The notes below the pieces were generated by a model that was given only the letters and a program-made list of their open reading frames with translations, ran no database searches and was not told the DNA's origin. The translations under genes were made by a program, and so were the position numbers. A DNA stretch of 19,720 nt from CAYSHJ01 sp964589725 (lineage in GTDB: Bacteria; Planctomycetota; Planctomycetia; Planctomycetales; Planctomycetaceae), in the NCBI GenBank assembly GCA_964589725.1, contig CAZPUJ010000567.1, forward strand, positions 1-19,720, written 5' to 3'. Of the stretch, positions 8,432 to 14,665 are shown piece by piece. How positions within the stretch are numbered: position 1 is the stretch's first letter; every line of letters begins with the position of its first letter.

Positions 8432-8440
8432 GATTCTGAG

Positions 8441-10435
8441 ATGTTATCTGACTTCCTCCAACTCAGTCCGCGGCTTTGGGTGTTGCCGGTGATTCACGGC
8501 AGCGGGGACATTTCGATCGAGGTGCGGCGCGTGATGTTGGCTCAGTCGTTTGACTGCTTGGCCGTGCCGTTGCCGCCGTCGTTTCAAGAGCACGTCGAAG
8601 AGGCGATCGGTTGGCTGCCGCAAATGTCGCTCGTCGTGCAGCCGGAGCCGTTGTCGTTTGGACGTTGGCAAGATTCGGACGACGACGCGACGGACGAACT
8701 GCATGACGAGGAAGTCTTCGACCTCGGAGGCGAAGAGGATTCTCCGGACGACGACTCGCTGCGAGCTTGCAGCTATGTGCCGATCGATCCGTGTCAGCCG
8801 GTGATCGCCGCGTTGCGGATCGCCATGCAGGAGCGACTTCCGCGGGCCTTCATCGATCTGGAGACATCGAACTTCGTCAGCCTACCGGCGTTTTATCCCG
8901 ATCCGTATCCGGTCAAGCAGGTGTCCATCGACCGCTTCGCCGCGGCGTTGTTGCCATCGATTCCGAACATCCCGCCGGGACAGCCGGAGGCTCGCGTGGT
9001 GGCGATGGCTCATCGGCTGCGCGAATTGGAGCGTCGGTTCGAACGCGTGTTATTCGTCTGCTCGATGATGGACTGGCCGTGGATCAAGGACGCCTACCTC
9101 GATCAGCGCGAGCCGCTGGCGGAAGACGACGACGTCGAGCCGACGCAACTCTTCACCAACGACCCGCGGACGCACGTCTTCTGGCTGGGCGAGTTGCCGT
9201 TCATCACGGGCTTGTACGAACGGGCGCGACAGTCGCTCGACGATGACGAGAATCTGTCGATCGACGGCGTCAAAGAATTGCTGTTGGCGACGCGCGACCG
9301 GTATCGCCACGAGCTGAAATCGCGGGCGCGTCGCGTCACACCGAAGATGCTGCTGACGTATCTGAATTATGTACGCAACCTGTGCCTCATCGAACGCCGC
9401 ATGACGCCCGATTTGTACTCGCTGGTTCTGGCCGCCAAGCAAATCGCCGGCGATCAGTTCGCGATCATGCTGGCCGAGATGGCGCGCGAGTATCCATTCG
9501 GCCCATCGCCGCGAGAATCGGATGATTCTGACGATGTGGTCCGGATGGCGAATCCGGCTCCTGATGACTCGCCGCCGTGGCCGATGCTCCGCATGACGGC
9601 CGGCGTCGCTCAGCTTCCGGATGGCGATGTGGTGGGCATGAAATGCCGACTGCCGGGACAAGCCATTTCGTGGCGGACTCTGGAACTGAAACCGAAACCT
9701 CTGAAGATCGATCAAGACGAATGGCGCATGCGCTGGAATCCGTTTCATCAATGTTCGTGGCCGGAAGAGGACGTGGCGATCGAGAAGTTTCGCACGCACA
9801 TCAAAGACGCCGCGCTGGCCATCATGGGATCGGACCTGATCCGCAGCGAGAAGTTTTCCACCAGCCTGAAAGACGGCTTGGACATTCGCGAGACGTTGCG
9901 AAACTGGCACACCGGCGATTTGTACGTCAAGGTCTGCCCGCCGACGCGCGGCACATTGGACTGTGTGCTGATGTATTTCGATTCGCCCGCTGACCCACGC
10001 GACTACCCGTGGCGCATCACCTGGTTGGCCGAGCATCACGACGAATCGACCTTGTGCCTATTCGCGACTGACTTTCACCGCGAGATGGTCGGCCCTGGCA
10101 TCGGCTGCGCGACGTACGGCGGAGCGATGTTTCTATTCCCGCCTCGCCCGATCGTGGAAGTCTGGACCGACCCGCAATTCGACTTCACTGACACTATGGA
10201 AGAACGACTGCTGGCCGCCGCGTGTGTTTACAGCCAGTGCCGTCACATCGCCGTGCTCAGCGAGTCACCTCCCGGCGCAGGCTGGAGGCGGCTCGCCAAG
10301 AAATACGGCAAAAAGCTGGTTCACGTGCCGCTGAACCGCTTCAGCCAGGAAACGATCCAGCAACTCCGCATCGTGCATGTTCTCAACGGCAAACAAGTGC
10401 GAAGTTACGCGGCCCACTTCATCCGCAAAGCATAA
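8441..10435 (+). CDS. Conserved-looking protein of unknown family, 664 aa
   Basis: I do not recognise the family. The protein lacks a signal peptide or clear membrane helices, so it is probably cytoplasmic. Visible parts: an N-terminal block (LWVLPVIHGSGDISIEVRR) followed by a very acidic linker at about residues 83-105 (DSDDDATDELHDEEVFDLGG). A middle region holds RVVAMAHRLRELERRFERVL, faintly like the strand-helix of TraB/DUF5682-type proteins but without their usual GxxH. A second acidic/proline linker lies near residues 357-380 (SDDSDDVVRMANPAPDDSPP) and contains two small hairpins at DNA level. The C-terminal region ends with AVLSESPPGAGWRRLAKKYG and a basic tail. Long continuous frame, planctomycete-like codon use and 9-bp spacing to the acyltransferase support a real, co-transcribed gene. 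Function cannot be assigned. Confidence 0.8.
   Translation: MLSDFLQLSPRLWVLPVIHGSGDISIEVRRVMLAQSFDCLAVPLPPSFQEHVEEAIGWLPQMSLVVQPEPLSFGRWQDSDDDATDELHDEEVFDLGGEEDSPDDDSLRACSYVPIDPCQPVIAALRIAMQERLPRAFIDLETSNFVSLPAFYPDPYPVKQVSIDRFAAALLPSIPNIPPGQPEARVVAMAHRLRELERRFERVLFVCSMMDWPWIKDAYLDQREPLAEDDDVEPTQLFTNDPRTHVFWLGELPFITGLYERARQSLDDDENLSIDGVKELLLATRDRYRHELKSRARRVTPKMLLTYLNYVRNLCLIERRMTPDLYSLVLAAKQIAGDQFAIMLAEMAREYPFGPSPRESDDSDDVVRMANPAPDDSPPWPMLRMTAGVAQLPDGDVVGMKCRLPGQAISWRTLELKPKPLKIDQDEWRMRWNPFHQCSWPEEDVAIEKFRTHIKDAALAIMGSDLIRSEKFSTSLKDGLDIRETLRNWHTGDLYVKVCPPTRGTLDCVLMYFDSPADPRDYPWRITWLAEHHDESTLCLFATDFHREMVGPGIGCATYGGAMFLFPPRPIVEVWTDPQFDFTDTMEERLLAAACVYSQCRHIAVLSESPPGAGWRRLAKKYGKKLVHVPLNRFSQETIQQLRIVHVLNGKQVRSYAAHFIRKA
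9514..9557. repeat. Two small in-gene hairpins in a linker (possible degenerate palindromic insertion)
   Basis: AGAATC-GGAT-GATTCT at 9514-9529 and CCGGAT-GGCGA-ATCCGG at 9541-9557 lie in the low-complexity linker of the unknown protein. The second encodes VRMANPAP, similar to the VGRIANPS peptide of the palindrome at 13498-13524. Confidence 0.4.
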
Positions 10436-10471
10436 ATGAGTACTCCAGCGTACGTTTCGCTTTCCGGTCAC

Positions 10472-10576
10472 CTCTCCCCCGCCGCGGGGGAGAGGGCTAG
10501 GGTGAGGGGGCGAGCGTTTCACTGGCCCCCGAATCCCCCTCACCCCGACCCTCTCCCCCGATGCGGGGGAGAGGGA
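10472..10576. repeat. Paired inverted copies of a C/G-rich palindromic repeat, possible bidirectional terminator
   Basis: Copy 1 (10472-10510) contains CTCTCCCCC-GCCGC-GGGGGAGAG followed by GGCTAGGGTGAGGGGG. Copy 2 (10535-10576) is the same unit inverted, CCCCCTCACCCCGACC followed by a CTCTCCCCC / GGGGGAGAG hairpin. Similar CTCTCCCCC repeats are common between genes in planctomycetes and other GC-rich bacteria (from memory). It lies between two convergent genes, 37 bp after one stop and 14 bp before the other, so it can act as a transcription end signal for both, although no T-run follows. Confidence 0.7.
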
Positions 10577-10589
10577 GCAAGAAGGTCGC

Positions 10590-11447
10590 TCACTTCTTCG
10601 TCACGTGTTCCGGGAAGTCGCGTTCGTAGCGCTTGAGCAATTCATCGACCTCGGACTTCACGACGTACAGCTTGCCGCGAATCTTTTTCGTCTCGCCGGG
10701 CTTGAGGCCGCCGATGCGGAAGTCGGAGTGGACGCAGACAATTACGCCTTGAAACAGCTCTTGATACGGCTCCCACGCGACCGCGAGGATCATCGACTCG
10801 TCGGCCGAGAAACAGCCGATCAGGCCGTTGCTCGGCACTTGTTGGCTGAGCGGTCGTGGGTTGACGTCGTTGCGGTCGACATGCTTTGGGCACCAGACTT
10901 GACCCGGCACGTACCGCGCCTTGGTCGCCCACTCTGGCGTCGGCATGCGAGTCAGCTTGCCGTCAAGAAAGAGGAAACTCTTGTCGAGATACGTCTGCTG
11001 ATTGCGGCCGGTGAACTTGTCAACTCGCAAGCACGGCTGTGCCCAATGAATCTCGGACAGCTTGTCGGTCGGGTTGCGAGCAATCAACTCAAAGCTCACC
11101 GCGTCGTGTGTCGCCGAGATCGTGTGTTCGACGATGACGCCGTCGCTGACGGTGCATTTCAATTTGATCTGCCGTCCGTCGTTGGATGCCGAGATCAGTT
11201 CGGTCTTGTGCGGGATGACCGTTTGACCCCACTCGCGATCAGTCGAGCCGGCGCGGCAGTACGCTTCGAGATACCAAATCTTGATCTCCTTTCCCGGCAC
11301 CTGCTCGCCGCTGATCGAGAGAACATTTTTCTCCCACAGCAGCTTGAGCGACTGGGATTCGTCGGCCACCAATGGCGAGGTCAGGCTCATCACAGCCAGC
11401 CACCACAGGCCGGCAGAAATTTTGGCGAAGGTCGAGAGCGAGCGCAT
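10590..11447 (-). CDS. Exported protein of unknown function, probably beta-sandwich
   Basis: A 285-aa protein with an N-terminal Sec signal (MRSLSTFAKISAGLWWLAVM, then SLTSPLVADES). The ATG at 11447 is preferred over an upstream in-frame ATG at 11531 because it starts the signal peptide and has GGAG 9 nt upstream. The mature part is rich in alternating strand-like segments (IKLKCTVSDGVIVEHTIS, VSFELIARNPTDKLSEIHWA) and no catalytic motif is evident; a galactose-mutarotase or carbohydrate-binding-like beta fold is possible but not shown. It is convergent with the 664-aa gene and divergent from the DUF1549/DUF1553 gene, 106 bp away. It may belong functionally with the exported proteins downstream, but that is only positional. 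Confidence 0.72.
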   Translation of the reverse strand: MRSLSTFAKISAGLWWLAVMSLTSPLVADESQSLKLLWEKNVLSISGEQVPGKEIKIWYLEAYCRAGSTDREWGQTVIPHKTELISASNDGRQIKLKCTVSDGVIVEHTISATHDAVSFELIARNPTDKLSEIHWAQPCLRVDKFTGRNQQTYLDKSFLFLDGKLTRMPTPEWATKARYVPGQVWCPKHVDRNDVNPRPLSQQVPSNGLIGCFSADESMILAVAWEPYQELFQGVIVCVHSDFRIGGLKPGETKKIRGKLYVVKSEVDELLKRYERDFPEHVTKK

Positions 11448-11553
11448 CAAAGATGTCTCCAAAAGCGGCGAGAGGGCTACGTTCATGGACGTCACGTCGA
11501 TAGCATGAGCGAGTCGTGTCTCGTCCCGCAAGCTCGCCGCGTCGAGGAATCGG
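11448..11553. promoter_or_regulatory. Divergent intergenic region, presumed promoters
   Basis: A 106-bp gap separates the starts of the exported minus-strand gene and the DUF1549/DUF1553 gene, so divergent promoters are expected here. No canonical -35/-10 pair stands out. A GACGTC palindrome with an adjacent ACGTC lies near 11488-11499 and could be an operator half-site pair, but this is weak. Confidence 0.3.
11456..11460 (-). promoter_or_regulatory. Ribosome binding site deciding the 11447 start
   Basis: On the minus strand GGAGA ends 8-9 nt before the ATG at 11447, supporting this start over the upstream ATG at 11531. Confidence 0.6.
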
Positions 11554-14535
11554 ATGCGAATCGTCTGCCACAGAACGTCAACCTGTCATGGGCTTCTCGC
11601 CTTGCTGATCATCACGGCCGTTCTCGCAAGCGTCGGCGTGGCCGACGAGGTTCGTCATTGGGCCTTTCGATCTTTGCAAGGTCCGTCGCTGCCGGTTGTG
11701 AAAGACGGCTCGCGCGTCCGTTCGCCGATTGATCGGTTCGTGCAGGCAAAACTTGAAGCCAATGGTTTGACACTCAGCTCCGAAGCCGATCGGCCGACGC
11801 TGATTCGCCGCGTGGCGTTCGATCTGACTGGCTTGCCGCCAACGCCCAGTGACATCGCTGAGTTCGTGGTCGATCCTTCGCCAGTCGCTTACGAACGGAT
11901 GATTGAACGATACCTCGCCTCGCCCAGTTATGGCGAGAAGTGGGGTAAGTGGTGGCTCGATGTCGCGGGCTATGCGGACTCGAACGGTTACTTTCAAGCC
12001 GACTCCGATCGGCCGCTGGCGTTCCGGTATCGCGATTACGTGATTCGGTCGCTCAATGCCGACAAGCCATTCGACCAGTTCGTGCGCGAGCAAATCGCCG
12101 GCGACGAACTGAGCGGCTTCGATCCGCAGCAGCACGAGCGGCACGCAACGCCGCAGATGATCGAACTGCTCGAAGCCACGCATTTTCTGCGGAACGGCAT
12201 CGACGGCTCCGGCGAGAGCGACGGTAATCCCGAAGAGGTTCTGATTGACCGCTACACGGCTCTCGAAGCGTCGCAGCAGATTCTCATCTCGTCGTTGCTC
12301 GGCCTGACGATTCAGTGCGCGAAATGTCACGACCACAAGTTCGAGCCGATCACGCAGCGCGAGTATTACCAACTGCAAGCGTCGTTGTTCCCGGTGTTCA
12401 ATCTGCAAAAGTGGCTCAAGCCCAGCGAACGATTCACGAACGCCAATTTGCCAGGTGAAGTCGAGGCGTGGGAGCAAAGGCAAAAAGAACTTGATGGACA
12501 GCTCGCGGCGTTGCGTTCCGACTTCGGCCGCTGGGTGCGCGAGCATTTTCCGCCGGCGGGAGTTCTCTTTCACGACGACTTCGATGGACCGGTGGGTACG
12601 TTTGCTGCGAACTGGTCCAACACCGCACCGGGCGATGACGCGCCCGGAGGCACGGCGGTCGTGAAACTTGTTCAGGGCAGCGAACCGGCGAAGGTGGAAC
12701 CTCCAGCCGCCGTTCGCACCGCCGGTGTGCTGCGGATCGTCGAAGGTGGTATCGCCGGCGACAAATGGCTTTCGACGACAAGAACTTTCGATTGGACGCC
12801 GGACAAACCGGGCGAGTGGATTCAGGCGACGTTCGATGTCGTCGACAACAAGGTCCAAGCGGATGAGGTTCCGGCGGCGCGCATCGCGTTTTTTCTCGCG
12901 CTACACGACTTCAACGACAACAGTCAGGTGCCCGGCGGCAACATCCTGATCGACGGCAATCCGGCGGGCGGAGCTGTCGTGTATGTCGATTATCCCGGCT
13001 CCGACGAAACGCAGCGCGGAGCGATCGGTACCAGCGGCTTCCTTCCCGGTAAGAATTTCGGCGCGCGAATCACTCGACTCGACAACGGAAAGTTCAAGCT
13101 CGAACAGATTGTCGACTGGGTGCCGGAAGACAAGTCACTCGAACTGACCGCCGACGAATTGCCCGACGGCGGCTTCGGCTTCGAATTCTGCTGCGGTCGC
13201 AGTTTCATCGTGGACAACGTTGTGATCCAGTCGTCGTCCGGAAATGCCGCCGATGACGCGACTCAAGCCGAGCTGAAAAAGTTTCGCGAGGACTACGACT
13301 CGCGCCGCAAGACGCTCGCGGACGCGGCCAGCGAATTGCAGGTGCAACACAATCCGCCGCTGGGCAAGATCGCCTGGGCTTCCGACGTATTGCCCGATCC
13401 CCCCGAAGTTCGGATGCTCGTCCGCGGCAACGTGATGACTCCCGGAGAACTGGTGCAGCCAGCAACGTTTCACGCTCTGACGGACGATGCCGACTCCGTG
13501 GGACGGATTGCCAATCCGTCCCACGACCGGCCGGCCACTCGCACCACCGGCCGGCGTTTGGCATTGGCCGATTGGCTGACGCGCCGCGATTCGCGCGTGG
13601 CGGCGTTGATGGCTCGCGTGCAGGTCAATCGCATCTGGCAGCAGTATTTCAGCCGAGGCATCGTCTCCACGGTCGACAACCTCGGCGTTAGCAGCTCGCC
13701 CCCGAGCCATCCGGAGTTGCTCGAATGGCTGGCGGCGGAGTTTGTAGGTCAGGCTTTCCAGCCTGACCCGAAAGTGCCAACGGAATCCGCGACAGATCGA
13801 GTCAGGCTAGAAAGCCTGACCTACGGAACTTGGGACATCAAGCACCTGCAACGCTTGATCGTCACCTCGGCCACGTATCGGCAAACCAGCGAACATCTGC
13901 CTGGTGATCCGCAACCCGCAATCCGCGATCAGAAATCGCGTGATCCGAAATCGCTCGATCCTGACAATCACTGGCTGTGGCGGGCACCGATGCGGCGACT
14001 CAATGCCGAGGCGATCCGAGATGGAATGCTGTTTGTCAGCGGAGGGCTCGATCGTCGTCTGTTTGGGCCGTACGTTCCGACGAAGCGGACCAGCGCGGCG
14101 GAAGTCGTCGTGGACGAATCGTTGCCGGGCGCTCGCCGGCGTTCAATGTACTTGCAGCAGCGACGGACGCAGACGCTCAGTCTGCTGAGCTTCTTTGACG
14201 CGCCGTCGATCGTGTCCAATTGCGTGCAGCGGCCGACCACGACGATGCCGCTGCAATCGCTGAGCCTGTTGAACTCCGAATTCGCGTTGTCGCGCGCCCG
14301 CGAATTCGCGACACGTCTTGAGCAAGAATCGCCGCCGGACCCGCGTCGTCGCGCGCGGTTCGCGTTCGAGCTTTCCGCCGGCCGCTTGCCGACCGACGCG
14401 GAACTGCGTCAGTCGCTCCAGTTTTTGGAAGAGCAAACGCGGAGCTACGAACCGGCCGTGGAGGCGTCGCAGCGCGCCTGGGCCGATTTCTGCCAAATGC
14501 TGCTCGCGGCGAACGGATTTTTGTATGTCGAGTGA
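11554..14535 (+). CDS. DUF1549-DUF1553 exported haem-motif protein with internal concanavalin-like domain
   Basis: Planctomycete exported protein of 993 aa. A Sec signal (GLLALLIITAVLASVGVADE) is followed by DUF1549, about residues 38-285, with RRVAFDLTGLPPTPSDI and the haem-type motif CAKCHDHKF at C255-C258-H259. An inserted beta-sandwich, similar to DUF1080/LamG-type concanavalin folds, spans about 338-560 (VLFHDDFDGPVGT to VDNVVIQ). DUF1553 then runs from about 668 (TTGRRLALADWL) to near the end, with QVNRIWQQYF and RRTQTLSLLSFFDAPS. The N-terminal planctomycete cytochrome domain found in many relatives is absent. AGGA lies upstream of the ATG. The DUF1553 region is interrupted by palindrome-encoded segments at 13498-13524 and 13744-13824, described separately. 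The role is unknown; electron transfer coupled to polymer degradation is an inference. Confidence 0.95.
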   Translation: MRIVCHRTSTCHGLLALLIITAVLASVGVADEVRHWAFRSLQGPSLPVVKDGSRVRSPIDRFVQAKLEANGLTLSSEADRPTLIRRVAFDLTGLPPTPSDIAEFVVDPSPVAYERMIERYLASPSYGEKWGKWWLDVAGYADSNGYFQADSDRPLAFRYRDYVIRSLNADKPFDQFVREQIAGDELSGFDPQQHERHATPQMIELLEATHFLRNGIDGSGESDGNPEEVLIDRYTALEASQQILISSLLGLTIQCAKCHDHKFEPITQREYYQLQASLFPVFNLQKWLKPSERFTNANLPGEVEAWEQRQKELDGQLAALRSDFGRWVREHFPPAGVLFHDDFDGPVGTFAANWSNTAPGDDAPGGTAVVKLVQGSEPAKVEPPAAVRTAGVLRIVEGGIAGDKWLSTTRTFDWTPDKPGEWIQATFDVVDNKVQADEVPAARIAFFLALHDFNDNSQVPGGNILIDGNPAGGAVVYVDYPGSDETQRGAIGTSGFLPGKNFGARITRLDNGKFKLEQIVDWVPEDKSLELTADELPDGGFGFEFCCGRSFIVDNVVIQSSSGNAADDATQAELKKFREDYDSRRKTLADAASELQVQHNPPLGKIAWASDVLPDPPEVRMLVRGNVMTPGELVQPATFHALTDDADSVGRIANPSHDRPATRTTGRRLALADWLTRRDSRVAALMARVQVNRIWQQYFSRGIVSTVDNLGVSSSPPSHPELLEWLAAEFVGQAFQPDPKVPTESATDRVRLESLTYGTWDIKHLQRLIVTSATYRQTSEHLPGDPQPAIRDQKSRDPKSLDPDNHWLWRAPMRRLNAEAIRDGMLFVSGGLDRRLFGPYVPTKRTSAAEVVVDESLPGARRRSMYLQQRRTQTLSLLSFFDAPSIVSNCVQRPTTTMPLQSLSLLNSEFALSRAREFATRLEQESPPDPRRRARFAFELSAGRLPTDAELRQSLQFLEEQTRSYEPAVEASQRAWADFCQMLLAANGFLYVE
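13498..13524. repeat. In-gene palindrome encoding VGRIANPSH
   Basis: Perfect inverted repeat with 12-bp arms and a 3-base loop (GTGGGACGGATT-GCC-AATCCGTCCCAC), in frame, just before the conserved start of DUF1553. The peptide it encodes (about residues 649-657) is foreign to the surrounding family sequence. Confidence 0.8.
13744..13824. repeat. In-gene inverted-repeat element encoding GQAFQPD...RLESLTYG
   Basis: Arms 13744-13767 and 13801-13824 are inverted repeats of 24 bp with 23 identical, separated by 33 bp. Each arm is also a hairpin by itself (GTCAGGCT-TTCC-AGCCTGAC on the left, GTCAGGCT-AGAA-AGCCTGAC on the right). It is in frame and adds about 25 residues between the conserved AAEFV and WDIKHLQR blocks of DUF1553. 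From memory, QAFQPD / RLESLTYG peptides recur in unrelated planctomycete proteins. Confidence 0.85.
13904..13958. repeat. Repeat-derived low-complexity segment inside DUF1553
   Basis: Short direct repeats of GATCCG(C/A)AA type with an internal CGCGAT-CAGAA-ATCGCG hairpin (13924-13940) encode DPQPAIRDQKSRDPKSLDPD, immediately before the conserved NHWLWRAPMRRL block. It resembles IRNPQSAIRN-type repeat peptides seen in planctomycete annotation (from memory). Extent is approximate. Confidence 0.45.
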
Positions 14536-14609
14536 CGTGGAGCGAATGCCGAGTGGACAACCCGGTCGCTCTTCGGTTATTTGTGATCGCATCGGAATTT
14601 GCCAAATTT

Positions 14610-14636
14610 TGCGAGGTTTGTTGAGTGGACCTCGCA
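14610..14636. promoter_or_regulatory. Hairpin between the DUF1553 and DUF1501 genes
   Basis: 8-bp stem TGCGAGGT / ACCTCGCA with an 11-base loop in the 130-bp gap. No T-run follows, so it is a weak terminator candidate; it could equally be an mRNA processing or stabilising structure that sets the ratio of the two genes. Confidence 0.35.
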
Positions 14637-14652
14637 GTGCGTGTCGGTTTGG

Positions 14653-14656
14653 GGAG
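14653..14656 (+). promoter_or_regulatory. Ribosome binding site deciding the DUF1501 start
   Basis: GGAG within GGGGAGAG, 9 nt before the ATG at 14666. It supports this start over longer upstream in-frame extensions that would overlap the previous gene. Confidence 0.65.
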
Positions 14657-14665
14657 AGCTGCACG

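Noticed and set aside
9050..10039. Long minus-strand open frame (329 codons) opposite the 664-aa gene
   Set aside because: Its sequence is the antisense shadow typical of GC-rich coding DNA, Arg/His/Gln rich with no recognisable motif, and it is fully inside a better-supported gene.
11578..12858. Minus-strand frame of 426 codons opposite the DUF1549 region
   Set aside because: Antisense shadow of DUF1549, whose CxxCH motif and conserved blocks lie on the plus strand.
14318..14665. Upstream in-frame extension of the DUF1501 gene overlapping the previous gene
   Set aside because: The extension overlaps the DUF1553 end out of frame and would bury the Tat signal; the ATG at 14666 has a good ribosome binding site.
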